From CBDBJK01 sp965206395 (GTDB taxonomy: Bacteria > Chloroflexota > Dehalococcoidia > Lucifugimonadales > CATOSD01): a stretch of 53,755 nucleotides of DNA. The stretch is taken from assembly GCA_965206395.1 (NCBI GenBank), contig CBDBJK010000016.1, positions 1 to 53,755 on the forward strand. Reading direction: 5' to 3'. Below the pieces are notes generated by a model. The model did not search any database. It saw only the letters and a program-made list of their open reading frames with translations, and had not been told where the DNA came from. Below are positions 40,637 through 49,169 of the stretch, piece by piece. Each line of letters opens with the position of its first letter. The stretch's first letter is position 1. The translations under genes and the position numbers were made by a program.

Positions 40637-42499
40637 CTATCTGAGCACTCTGGCATCCCCAACTCGTCGGGTGATACGCTCGTGGTCGAGGTAGTCCATA
40701 AGCGCCAGAGCGTACTTCCGGCTTGTGCCGAACATGTCTCGCACGTCGCCTACCGTGATCTCGCCTTTCTCTGTGATATACGCCGATATTTTATCAACCT
40801 GCTCCTGATAGGCTGAAGCGGAAAACACCACCGATTCGCTCACTTTTACGACCCGGCCCTCGCTGACCAGATGGTTCAAGACTTCAGGGTCGATTGGCGA
40901 GTCAGTGGGCGGCGAGTATGGGTCGGACTGAAGCTGGCGTATGTAGTCCTCGGACATCTTCTGCTGCGCGTCGGTCAGTCCGGGGCTGTGTTCGGGAAGC
41001 CTCACCAGGGTTCCTTCCTCAAAGATGACATTATCATCTTGCAGCAGCGGGAGAACGTTGTTGAAAATCGGAGGTGTCATACCCAACCTGCTCCGCAACT
41101 CCTCTTTGGGCGCGCCCTTGCGGAGAGGAAACTGCTTGTGGTATGCCTCCAGCGACTTCGTGGCCCTGTCTGAGACCGCAGCCCATCCAGCCGCGCTGTA
41201 GATGTATACGCCCGGCCCTATGGCCTGCGTTCCTAGTGGCATCGCAAGGTCTTCGGACGCCATCGCCTCAAGCTCCGCGCGCGCGCCATCAGGGCTGAGG
41301 TTGGCATGATTCACGAGGGCCTGAAACTCGCTCGGCTCCGAAAGCTCTATGGTCTTGAGAATGATGTCCCTGTCGGAACCCTTCTCCATCACCTCAAGAC
41401 TCTCAAGCACCGGCTGATACATGCGGCGATGTCGGCGCGCGTGCGGGTCAACGATGTCGCCGCCGCCTAGCGTAGTCTGGTTCGACCTAATGACGAAGTA
41501 GTCGCCCTTGACCACCGCAAGCCTGTTGCTGAGCTTCAACTGCGCCCAGGTAGTCTCTCCCGGCTCGACAGTCTGCGATTCCAACAGCCTTACTCGCGCG
41601 ATGGTCTCGCTGCTGCCGGTATGCACCGTGACAAACATGTTGTGCCGAACAGGATGAGGAGCGTCCGGGATTATCCTCAGGTGAACGTCCATCGCGCCCG
41701 TCGGCCTGAGCCAACCGGACCTCGATAGCACCTCGCCCCGATTGATGTCGTCTTGCGACACGCCGCTGAGGTTGGCAGCCACGCGAGTGCCCGGCAACGC
41801 GCGCTCCAGCTTGGTGCGGTGCGTCTGAATACCTCGGACGCGTGTCGTCTTGCCTGAGACGATTAGCTCCACCTCTTCACCAACGTCGAGCACGCCGTCG
41901 ATCAGTGTGCCGGTCACGACTGTGCCGAATCCGGCTATAGTGAAGGCGCGGTCTATCGGCAATCGCGGGCGTCCCAGGTCTCGCTTGGGAGGTGTCTCCC
42001 GCAGAAGATCGTCTATTGCGGCTAGAAGCTCTGGAAGTCCATTGCCGGTCACTGCCGAGACGGGAACGATGGTAGAGCCTTCGAGCACGGTTCCCTTTAG
42101 CACTTCGTCGATGTCGAGCGTCACAAGCTCAAGCCAGTCGTCGTCTACCAGGTCTTTTTTGGTGATGGCCACCAGTCCACGCTTGACCTGGAGCAAGTCC
42201 AGTATGGCGAGATGTTCTCTTGTCTGCGGCATCACCGACTCGTCGGCTGCCACTACAAGCAGCGCAAGGTCTATGCCGCCGACGCCCGCGAGCATGTTGT
42301 TCACGAATCGCTCGTGGCCCGGAACGTCTATGATGCTAACCTCGTTGCCGCTGGGCAGTTGAAGCCACGCGAAACCAAGGTCGATTGTCATGCCGCGTTC
42401 TTTTTCTTCCCTGAGGCGGTCCGGGTCGATGCCGGTGAGCGCTTCGACGAGCGTGGACTTGCCGTGGTCAACGTGTCCTGCGGTTCCTACAACGTACAT
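40637..42499 (-). CDS. selB: Selenocysteine-specific elongation factor SelB
   Basis: 620 residues. SelB delivers Sec-tRNA to in-frame UGA codons. GTPase motifs: G1 GTAGHVDHGKSTLVEALTG, G2 ERGMTIDLGFAWL, G3 DVPGHERFVNNMLAG, G4 ITKKDLV. Domain II begins FTIAGFGTVVTGTLIDG. The C-terminal third holds winged helices (LRSRLGMTPPIFNNVLPLL, VGDVRDMFGTSRKYALALMDYLDHERITRRVG) that bind the SECIS hairpin. No selA, selD or Sec tRNA is in the window. Monocistronic as far as can be seen. Confidence 0.95.
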   Translation of the reverse strand: MYVVGTAGHVDHGKSTLVEALTGIDPDRLREEKERGMTIDLGFAWLQLPSGNEVSIIDVPGHERFVNNMLAGVGGIDLALLVVAADESVMPQTREHLAILDLLQVKRGLVAITKKDLVDDDWLELVTLDIDEVLKGTVLEGSTIVPVSAVTGNGLPELLAAIDDLLRETPPKRDLGRPRLPIDRAFTIAGFGTVVTGTLIDGVLDVGEEVELIVSGKTTRVRGIQTHRTKLERALPGTRVAANLSGVSQDDINRGEVLSRSGWLRPTGAMDVHLRIIPDAPHPVRHNMFVTVHTGSSETIARVRLLESQTVEPGETTWAQLKLSNRLAVVKGDYFVIRSNQTTLGGGDIVDPHARRHRRMYQPVLESLEVMEKGSDRDIILKTIELSEPSEFQALVNHANLSPDGARAELEAMASEDLAMPLGTQAIGPGVYIYSAAGWAAVSDRATKSLEAYHKQFPLRKGAPKEELRSRLGMTPPIFNNVLPLLQDDNVIFEEGTLVRLPEHSPGLTDAQQKMSEDYIRQLQSDPYSPPTDSPIDPEVLNHLVSEGRVVKVSESVVFSASAYQEQVDKISAYITEKGEITVGDVRDMFGTSRKYALALMDYLDHERITRRVGDARVLR

Positions 42500-42565
42500 A
42501 AGGCGACCCCATGTTCTGAATCTGAACTAAGAATAGCATAGGGGGAATTTGCGGGCAATCAGCAG

Positions 42566-42602
42566 TTGCCGTTTTGGAAGGCCGGGACTTCCAGAACGGC
42601 AA
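42566..42602. terminator. Hairpin between selB and thiolase
   Basis: TTGCCGTT-T-TGGAAG / CTTCCA-G-AACGGCAA, 14 pairs with one mismatch, 7-base loop. It lies between two divergent genes, so it may be a regulatory hairpin or leftover terminator rather than the end of either. Confidence 0.55.
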
Positions 42603-42701
42603 TGAAGGTGATATGCTGGCTTCCAAGTAGTTCTGTATATGAACAGCCCGGTTATCCCGTCAATTAGCGGCAACCCATATGAAAACTTTAGGAGGTATCT
42701 G

Positions 42702-43889
42702 ATGCACGACACTGTAATCATTAGCGGTGCGCGCACGGCTATGGGCAGGTTCGGAGGGGCGTTCAAGGACGTTTCGGCTCCAGACCTGGGAGCGGCGGTA
42801 ATCAAGGCTGCGCTGGAGCGGGCAAACCTCAGCCCTGACCTCGTAGACGAGGTTGTGCTCGGCAACGCTTTGCAGGCTACCGAGGCAGGTTACGCCGCGC
42901 GCCTCTCGGCGATACGCGCAGGAATTCCCGAAGAAGTCCCGACCGTTGCAGTCAACCGACAGTGCTCGTCTGGGTTGGAGGCGATCAATATGGCGGTCCA
43001 GCTTGTGCGAACCGGGGAGGTTGACATCGCCGTCGCGGGCGGCACCGAGAACATGAGCCAGTCGCCTTTCTTGCTGGACTACAAGGCGCGCTTCGACGGC
43101 CTCCGTCTGGGCAATGCCAACCTGGTTGATGGTCTCACCGAGGGCTTGGGCTGTCCAGTCAATCGCTATCACATGGGAGTCACCGCAGAAAACGTCGCCG
43201 AGCGTTTTGGCGTGAGCCGCGAAGACCAGGACGAGATGGCTTTCAATAGCCATATGCGCGCAGTCGCCGCCATCAAAGGCGGCAGATTCAGTGATCAAAT
43301 CACCGAAGTTAGTGTTCCTCAGCGTCGGGGCGACCCCATCGTCGTGAGTATCGACGAAGGCCCGCGTGAGGATACGACGCTCGAACGTCTCGCGCAGTTA
43401 GCCTCGGTATTCAAGAAAGACGGAACCGTGACCGCAGGCAACGCTTCCAGCATCAATGACGGTGCGGCGGCTGTGGTCATCATGTCGGCTGAGAAGGCCG
43501 CCGAACTCGGACTAAAGCCTAAATTGCGCTGGCATACCAGGGGTGTGGCAGGCGTAGAACCCGCCATAATGGGCATCGGGCCTGTTCCCGCCGTGCGAAA
43601 GGCTCTCGACAAGGCTGGCATGACAATCGGCGACATCGACCTCATCGAGTTGAACGAGGCGTTCGCGGCGCAGGCCGTTTACTGCGTTCGTGAGCTTGGC
43701 CTAGACATGGACAAGACCAACGTCAACGGCAGCGGCATCAGTCTGGGCCATCCCGTTGGAGCGACCGGCGCTATCATGACCGTCAAGCTGATGGAAGAGA
43801 TGGCGTTGCGCGACCAGCACATGGGACTGGTGACGATGTGCGTCGGCGGCGGTCAAGGCGTGGCGACCATCTTCGAGAGATTGAATTGA
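42702..43889 (+). CDS. Acetyl-CoA acetyltransferase (thiolase)
   Basis: 395 residues from ATG 42702, preceded by TTTAGGAGGTATCTG; the frame is open to 42639. Thiolase forms or cleaves acetoacetyl-CoA and longer 3-ketoacyl-CoA. Nucleophile Cys in NRQCSSGLEAI (near 89); GNASSINDGAAAVVIMS; His in SGISLGHPVGATGA; second Cys in TMCVGGGQGVATIFE. All catalytic residues present. Its stop overlaps the TTG start of a small antitoxin gene, so the toxin pair is coupled to it. Confidence 0.94.
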   Translation: MHDTVIISGARTAMGRFGGAFKDVSAPDLGAAVIKAALERANLSPDLVDEVVLGNALQATEAGYAARLSAIRAGIPEEVPTVAVNRQCSSGLEAINMAVQLVRTGEVDIAVAGGTENMSQSPFLLDYKARFDGLRLGNANLVDGLTEGLGCPVNRYHMGVTAENVAERFGVSREDQDEMAFNSHMRAVAAIKGGRFSDQITEVSVPQRRGDPIVVSIDEGPREDTTLERLAQLASVFKKDGTVTAGNASSINDGAAAVVIMSAEKAAELGLKPKLRWHTRGVAGVEPAIMGIGPVPAVRKALDKAGMTIGDIDLIELNEAFAAQAVYCVRELGLDMDKTNVNGSGISLGHPVGATGAIMTVKLMEEMALRDQHMGLVTMCVGGGQGVATIFERLN

Positions 43890-44110
43890 TAGAAGAACAC
43901 TCCTCAGCAGATGGCTCAGAGTCTTCTGGACATCTAACGGCGTCCTTGTGTGCGCGTATGGATGCCGTGCGGATGCGTGCATTTGGAGGACAGTCACTCC
44001 TAGACGACAGTACAGATATTATTCGTAGGGAGCGAGAGAAGCGTAGCTTGCAAATCGAGCAAGCCGTTGCAGGGGCGAAGAAGAAGGCTCCGGGCAAACC
44101 GAAGACGTGA
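43886..44110 (+). CDS. Small putative antitoxin upstream of PIN toxin
   Basis: 74 residues from TTG 43886, which overlaps the thiolase stop; an ATG at 43958 would give 50. Contains a helix AFGGQSLLDDSTDIIRRERE and a basic tail AGAKKKAPGKPKT. No clear DNA-binding domain is seen. Identified as an antitoxin by position: it overlaps the PIN-domain gene by the GTGA junction. I do not recognise the family. Confidence 0.5.
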   Translation: MIEEHSSADGSESSGHLTASLCARMDAVRMRAFGGQSLLDDSTDIIRREREKRSLQIEQAVAGAKKKAPGKPKT

Positions 44111-44532
44111 CCGTTGTAATCGACGCAAGTCTGGCCCTCAAACGGGTCCTTCAGGAAGAGCATACCGAAGATGCTGTAGCCCTACGAGACCACTGGCTGG
44201 AAAACATGGAATCGGTCATTGCGCCCCCGATATTCAAGCCAGAAGTAACCAACGTCCTCCATCAAAGGGTTCGTCGAGGGCAGCTCAGCCGCCGGGATGC
44301 GGCAGATATGCTCGAAATTCTTGTGTCGGCGGTTGCTGCTGTTGAGCCTCCAAGCCTTTACAGTAGAGCTTTAACATTGGCTAGCGAGCTTGAGTTGTCA
44401 TCTGCGTACGACGCCCTTTATTTGGCCTTAGCCGACTCAGAGGAATGTGAAATGTGGACTGCCGACCAGAGACTTGTGCGCTCGACACAGCCGAAGTTTT
44501 CCATGCTGCGTTGGCTAGAAGAAAGTCCATAG
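44107..44532 (+). CDS. PIN-domain (VapC-like) toxin ribonuclease
   Basis: 141 residues; GTG start overlapping the antitoxin stop. PIN acids visible: Asp in VVIDASLALKRVL (residue 5), Glu in PPIFKPEVTNVLHQRV (near 45), Asp in SSAYDALYLALAD (near 100) and Asp in MWTADQRLVRS. PIN toxins cut tRNA or rRNA. All four acidic positions are kept, so it is probably active. Four bases before the PNPOx-like gene. Confidence 0.88.
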   Translation: MTVVIDASLALKRVLQEEHTEDAVALRDHWLENMESVIAPPIFKPEVTNVLHQRVRRGQLSRRDAADMLEILVSAVAAVEPPSLYSRALTLASELELSSAYDALYLALADSEECEMWTADQRLVRSTQPKFSMLRWLEESP

Positions 44533-44535
44533 ATA

Positions 44536-44991
44536 TTGGCAACGTGGGAAGAATTCGAGGAGGCTGCGCCCGATCTGGCCGCGTCCGGCATCAGGATGTT
44601 CGAGCAGTCGGGCGTTGCCTACCTCATGACAATGCGCAAAGATGGCGGGCCTCTGGTGAGTCCGCTGGTTCCGGTCATAACGCAAGGAAGACTTTTTGTG
44701 GTCATTCCGCAGGCCGCGCCTGACGACCTTGACCTGAGCCGCAACGCACGCTACGCCCTTCACGCGATGCCCGGCAAGAATGACGAAGAGTTCATGGTCA
44801 ATGGTCATGCGATGATCGTGGAGGACGCGGCAACGCGAGAATCCGCTTCTCGGGCTGCCAATTTCACCATCGACGACCACGACCAGCTTTTCGAGCTTCA
44901 CATCGACAAGTGTGTCTGGGCCATCTGGGAAGACGTTGAGCATCTTGGCGCTCGCCGCCCCATACGCAAGGATTGGGAAGCAGCTAGCTAG
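44536..44991 (+). CDS. Pyridoxamine 5'-phosphate oxidase-like FMN-binding protein
   Basis: 151 residues; start TTG 44536 in the frame MATWEEFEEAAPDLA, 3 bases after the toxin stop. Split-barrel flavin fold: GVAYLMTMRKDGGPLVSPLVPVITQGRL, then NARYALHAMPGKNDEEF and a C-terminal WAIWEDVEHLG. Such proteins bind FMN, heme or F420; the cofactor cannot be told here. Its last eight bases overlap the end of the convergent MFS gene. Confidence 0.8.
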   Translation: MATWEEFEEAAPDLAASGIRMFEQSGVAYLMTMRKDGGPLVSPLVPVITQGRLFVVIPQAAPDDLDLSRNARYALHAMPGKNDEEFMVNGHAMIVEDAATRESASRAANFTIDDHDQLFELHIDKCVWAIWEDVEHLGARRPIRKDWEAAS

Positions 44992-46234
44992 TCAAACCCT
45001 CCGACTCAGAACGGCTTATCGGAGTCAACGGCAGCAGCGCGAGCGTTACAGCTGCCAGAGCAAAGAGGGCAACTACGTAATAGAGGGCAGCGTCCACTCC
45101 CATGGTTTCGTATAGGCCACCGGCAATTAATGGGGATAGGGCACTCATGAGGAAACCGAAGAAGTCTTTAATGCCAAGGGCTGTGGTAGCTACGTCGCGG
45201 GGCACGATGTCGAATATTGCGGCGGTCAGTATTGGCTGGTCTGGGTACAAAAACATGCCCAGAGCGACAATCAAGGCAGTTAGCGCGACTCCCTGTCCAT
45301 AAGGGATCAGCAGAAAAGAAAAGGCGCACGACCACAAGAGGCCCGGTAGCAGCACTTGCTTTCTGCCGATGCGGTCTGAAATGTGTCCCATAATCGGTTT
45401 GGCGACTATTCCTATCGCTATCAGCAGGCCGATGTGGAACCCTCTGGCAAACGTACTCAAGCCTAGCTCGCTGTCCAGGTACAACGGCAAAAGGGTGAGG
45501 AGCGCGACAAGGGCCATGCCTCTTAACCCACGCACCACCGTAATTCCCCACAGCACCGGACTTTTCAGCAAGCTTCTGGTCATCGCGACGCGGGCGTGGC
45601 GGTCTATAGCCTCAACTCTGGCTTCTGTGTCCCTTCCGATGTTCCTAAATGACCAGACTGCCAGAAAAGCCAGGAAGAAGGGCGCTATGGCGTAAACGCT
45701 GAGAATTCCCCGCCACCCCAATGCTATGAGCAACGCACCTGTCGCCACCGGGCCTGCTACATCGCCTATGCTTCCCCCAACGCCGTGGAACGACAACGCC
45801 ATCCCGCGTCTGTTAGAGAAGTAGTGAGACAGGGAAGCTGAAGCAGCAAGGTGCCAGATAGAGTGGGACATTCCCACGATTGCCACCCCAACCAGCAACA
45901 GAGGATAGACCGGGGAAAGCCCCATCAAAAAAGAACCAAGACTGAACGCTCCTATGCAGCCAGCAAGGAGCATTCCCCAGTGGCGGCGGAGCATGTCCAC
46001 TACGACGCCGCCCGGTAAAGTCACTATCCCAGATGCCAACTCTCTGACAGCCAGGATAGCGCCTACCCCAATGCCATTGAGGTGGAAGGTAGCCTGTATT
46101 TCAGGTAGCACAACGAGGAAGCTCTGAATAAACCAGTGGAACAGGACGTGACCACTTGCAAGCCCAGAGATGATGAACCCGCCGCTCTGCCTGATGTCCT
46201 TCTTTACATGAGGAGTTGACCCTGCGCTTTTCAC
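44984..46234 (-). CDS. Major facilitator superfamily transporter
   Basis: 416 residues with about 12 hydrophobic segments. N-terminal half: GFIISGLASGHVLFHWFIQS, FHLNGIGVGAILAVRELASG; loop 2-3 GGVVVDMLRRHWG fits the MFS signature. Middle loop SFRNIGRDTEARVEAIDRHA. C-terminal half: LPLYLDSELGLSTFARGFHI and GHISDRIGRKQVLLPG, the repeat of the signature. Substrate unknown. Starts six bases after the threonine-synthase-like gene, so it may move the same amino acid or a related product. Confidence 0.88.
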   Translation of the reverse strand: MKSAGSTPHVKKDIRQSGGFIISGLASGHVLFHWFIQSFLVVLPEIQATFHLNGIGVGAILAVRELASGIVTLPGGVVVDMLRRHWGMLLAGCIGAFSLGSFLMGLSPVYPLLLVGVAIVGMSHSIWHLAASASLSHYFSNRRGMALSFHGVGGSIGDVAGPVATGALLIALGWRGILSVYAIAPFFLAFLAVWSFRNIGRDTEARVEAIDRHARVAMTRSLLKSPVLWGITVVRGLRGMALVALLTLLPLYLDSELGLSTFARGFHIGLLIAIGIVAKPIMGHISDRIGRKQVLLPGLLWSCAFSFLLIPYGQGVALTALIVALGMFLYPDQPILTAAIFDIVPRDVATTALGIKDFFGFLMSALSPLIAGGLYETMGVDAALYYVVALFALAAVTLALLPLTPISRSESEGLTS

Positions 46235-46240
46235 TATCGC

Positions 46241-47407
46241 CTAAAGCAAGTCCAGGTACTTCAGGCCGGAACCTGTGTTGAGCAGTAGGATGTTCTCGTT
46301 CCGCGATAAAGTGCCATCGGCAAGCAGCTTGTTCAGCGCGGCTGCGGTGGCGGCCCCTTCCGGGCAAATGAACATACCCTCAAGCGATGCGACCAGCTTC
46401 ATATAGTGCACGATTTCATCGTCGGTTACGGTGAGCGCGCCGCCGCCGCTGTCGCGTAAGGCCCCGAGAATCAGGTAGTCGCCGATGGCCCCCGGAACAC
46501 GTATTCCCGCCGCGACGGTATGGGCGTCCTGCCAGGGTTCGGCGAACTCGGCCCCTTCGTGAAACGCACGGACTATCGGCGCGCACCCATCAGACTGAAC
46601 GCAGTACATCTTGGGACGCTTGCTGTCGATCCAGCCCATGGTCTCCATTTCTTCGAACGCCTTCCACATCCCAACGATGCCAGTGCCTCCGCCTGTCGGG
46701 TAGATGATGGCGTCCGGCAGCGTCCAGTCCATATGCTCTGCTATCTCGTAGCCCATCGTCTTCTTGCCCTCGACGCGATAAGGCTCTTGAAGCGTGGAGA
46801 TGTCGAACAGGTTGTCTTCCGCCGCCTTTTGCCGCGAGACCCGCCCCGCGTCGCTGATAAGGCCATCGACCAGGCTTAGGTGTCCTCCGGTTATGATGAC
46901 CTCTTTCTGGTTGGCTTCGGGCGCGTCCTTTGGCATGAATACGTAGGCGTCCATCCCACCCTTGGCCGCGTATGCGGTCATCGCGCTCGCGGCGTTACCA
47001 GCCGAGGGCATCGTCAGTCTGTTCAGGCCTAGCTCCTTGGCCTTCGAAACGGCGGCTGATAATCCTCTGGCCTTGAACGAAGCCGTTGGGTTCACTCCTT
47101 CGTCTTTGATGTACAGGGCTGTGCATCCAAACTCGCGGCCTAGACGCTCCGTCTTGAAAATGGGCGTGAAGCCCTCGCCAAGCGTGATGACGTTCGCCTC
47201 GTCCAGAATAGGCATAACCTCGAAGTAGCGCCACATATTGGCAGAGCGCTCTTTCAGCGTCTCGCGGCTGAAGGCGGCTTTGGCGGCTTCCAGATCATAT
47301 CGAGGGTATAGCACCTTGCCGCACTCGTCACAAGTTCGATGTGGTTCGTCAGCCGAGTAAGTATTGTGACAGTATGTGCATTCCAGGTGGGTTAGATAGC
47401 TCTTCAT
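46241..47407 (-). CDS. thrC: Threonine synthase-like PLP enzyme with zinc ribbon
   Basis: 388 residues. ATG 47407 is chosen (AGGAGG six bases upstream); a TTG three bases earlier is less likely. N-terminal zinc ribbon: CTYC near 9-12 and CDEC near 27-30. PLP lysine in NPTASFKARGLS (near 109); glycine-rich phosphate loop PTGGGTGIVG; Ser-Gly C-terminal loop LLLNTGSGLKY. Converts phosphohomoserine to threonine, or acts on a related substrate. A 9-bp tandem repeat lies directly upstream in its leader. Operon with the MFS gene. Confidence 0.88.
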   Translation of the reverse strand: MKSYLTHLECTYCHNTYSADEPHRTCDECGKVLYPRYDLEAAKAAFSRETLKERSANMWRYFEVMPILDEANVITLGEGFTPIFKTERLGREFGCTALYIKDEGVNPTASFKARGLSAAVSKAKELGLNRLTMPSAGNAASAMTAYAAKGGMDAYVFMPKDAPEANQKEVIITGGHLSLVDGLISDAGRVSRQKAAEDNLFDISTLQEPYRVEGKKTMGYEIAEHMDWTLPDAIIYPTGGGTGIVGMWKAFEEMETMGWIDSKRPKMYCVQSDGCAPIVRAFHEGAEFAEPWQDAHTVAAGIRVPGAIGDYLILGALRDSGGGALTVTDDEIVHYMKLVASLEGMFICPEGAATAAALNKLLADGTLSRNENILLLNTGSGLKYLDLL

Positions 47408-47421
47408 CAATCCTCCTGTTC

Positions 47422-47457
47422 CTGTTCACCCTGTTCACCCTGTTCACCCTGTTCACC
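47422..47457. repeat. 9-bp tandem repeat in leader
   Basis: Four exact copies of CTGTTCACC (on the thrC strand GGTGAACAG), ending about 15 bases before the thrC ATG and next to the AGGAGG. Confidence 0.85.
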
Positions 47458-47500
47458 CTGTGAAAGCTCATGTTATCATACGGCGTTGTCAACCGCACCG

Positions 47501-47529
47501 TTGGCATTATGCGCGCCGCCAGCTATAAT
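47501..47529 (+). promoter_or_regulatory. Strong sigma-70-type promoter
   Basis: TTGGCA at 47501-47506, 17-base spacer, perfect TATAAT at 47524-47529. It would give a leader of about 108 bases for the aminomutase gene at 47644. Confidence 0.7.
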
Positions 47530-47643
47530 ACAATCGATCTTCACAAGGGTTGCCATTCATGGAAAACTGCCAATGTGGATGGCTAACCCGTATGCTCATG
47601 ATATCATCAAAGGAAGCAACTTCCGGCCCGCGAAAGGAGAGCA

Positions 47644-48972
47644 ATGGTCACCCCAATCGAACAGCGTTACATTGATATGCATCCCGGTTCAGCCGAGCGT
47701 CACGCGAAGGCCAAAGACCTATTTCCCGACGGTGTCACGCATGATGGACGCAGGATGGCTCCGTTCCCTATCTACGCTACACATGGCACCGGCCCTCACA
47801 AGTGGGACGTGGACGGCAACCGCATAATTGACTACTGGACTGGTCATGGGTCGATGATACTGGGACACTCTCATCCCGAAATCGTGGCTGCTGTCGCCAA
47901 CCAGATTGGCAAAGGGACTCACCTTAGCGCCTCGTCTGACCTCGAAATCAAGTGGGGCCAGCAGGTAATTGACCTTATCCCAAGCGCGGAGAAGGTGCGC
48001 TTCCACAGCTCCGGCACCGAGGCCACGATGATGGCTATCAGGATGGCAAGAGCGTACTCGAACAAGACCAAGATCATCAAGTTTGAGGAACACTTCCATG
48101 GATGGAGCGATTACCTTTCAGCCGGAAGCGCCGGAGTTGGCGGTATTCCCCAGGAATCTCTGGACACGATGATAGTGCTTCCAATCAACGACATCTCTAT
48201 CGTTGAGAAGACGCTGGAAGGCAACGACGACATCGCCGCGATTATTCTAGAGCCTACTGGCGCGCACATGGGCCAGATTCCCGTCAGGCCGAGTTTCCTT
48301 AACGAGCTACGAGAGCTTACCGATCGCACCGGCGTAGTCCTGATATTCGACGAGGTTGTGACCGGGTTCCGAGTCTCCAAGGGCGGCGCGCAAGCATACT
48401 ACGGCGTCACGCCCGACATGACTACGATGGCTAAGATTCTGGGTGGCGGTCTTCCGGGTGGTGCTGTCGCAGGCAAGGCCGACATAATCAACATGATCGA
48501 GGCTCGCGACGACGCTGAATTCAATCAGAACCGCCGCATTGCGCACAACGGCACATTCAACGCCAATCCGCTGTCGGCTGCGGCGGGGACGACGGCGCTG
48601 GACTTGATAGCCAACACTCCGATTAACGAAATGGCCGACGCTATGGGCGCAAGGCTCAAGGACGGCTTGAATGACCTGCTCTCGCGGATGGAGATACCTG
48701 GATGCGCCAGTGGAATCGCATCGCTGATCTTCTTGCGATTGGGCGTCGATCACGAGTGCGACAAAGGTGTTTGCATCATGACTCCCGAGCAGATGCGTTC
48801 AGGGAACAATGCTCAACGCAACTCCCAATTTGTCATATCGATGCTGAACAACGGAATCCACGCCACTTCAAGATTCATCATGAGTGCGGCGCATCGTGAG
48901 CAAGACATCGACGAAACCGTCGAGGCCGCAGAGAAATCGCTAACCGAACTGAGGCAGATGGGCCTAATCTGA
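47644..48972 (+). CDS. Glutamate-1-semialdehyde 2,1-aminomutase-like class III aminotransferase
   Basis: 442 residues; AAAGGAGAGCA before the ATG. Closest to HemL-type enzymes: FPDGVTHDGRRMAPFPIY at the N-terminus, VRFHSSGTEATMMAIRMARA, HFHGWSDYLSAG, LIFDEVVTGFRVSKGG with the PLP-ring Asp, and PLP lysine in TTMAKILGGGLPGG. Classical HemL makes 5-aminolevulinate for heme, but many paralogues in this group act on other amino compounds, so hemL is not asserted. Read from the promoter at 47501-47529. Confidence 0.88.
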   Translation: MVTPIEQRYIDMHPGSAERHAKAKDLFPDGVTHDGRRMAPFPIYATHGTGPHKWDVDGNRIIDYWTGHGSMILGHSHPEIVAAVANQIGKGTHLSASSDLEIKWGQQVIDLIPSAEKVRFHSSGTEATMMAIRMARAYSNKTKIIKFEEHFHGWSDYLSAGSAGVGGIPQESLDTMIVLPINDISIVEKTLEGNDDIAAIILEPTGAHMGQIPVRPSFLNELRELTDRTGVVLIFDEVVTGFRVSKGGAQAYYGVTPDMTTMAKILGGGLPGGAVAGKADIINMIEARDDAEFNQNRRIAHNGTFNANPLSAAAGTTALDLIANTPINEMADAMGARLKDGLNDLLSRMEIPGCASGIASLIFLRLGVDHECDKGVCIMTPEQMRSGNNAQRNSQFVISMLNNGIHATSRFIMSAAHREQDIDETVEAAEKSLTELRQMGLI

Positions 48973-49054
48973 GGTCATATATTTAATAATGGAATGCCCT
49001 AGCTTCATCCCATCCTTCCGTGGAACGATCGAGGGCTTGTCATAGGTTTACGTT

Positions 49055-49080
49055 GCCCCTCTCCGTGAACGGAGAGGGGC
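49055..49080. repeat. Perfect hairpin, REP-like
   Basis: GCCCCTCTCCG / CGGAGAGGGGC, 11-bp perfect stem with loop TGAA. No U tract. With its flanks (CATCCTTCCGTGGAA upstream, GGGGTGAGGT downstream) it resembles a dispersed intergenic palindrome related to the one at 40571. May act as terminator for the upstream gene. Confidence 0.55.
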
Positions 49081-49169
49081 CGCCATAAGCCGAGTTTTCC
49101 CAGCAAATAGTTGGGGTGAGGTCAGAAGGTATGCCCATAAATTTCGCAAGCTTTGTACCGGAGGATTAG

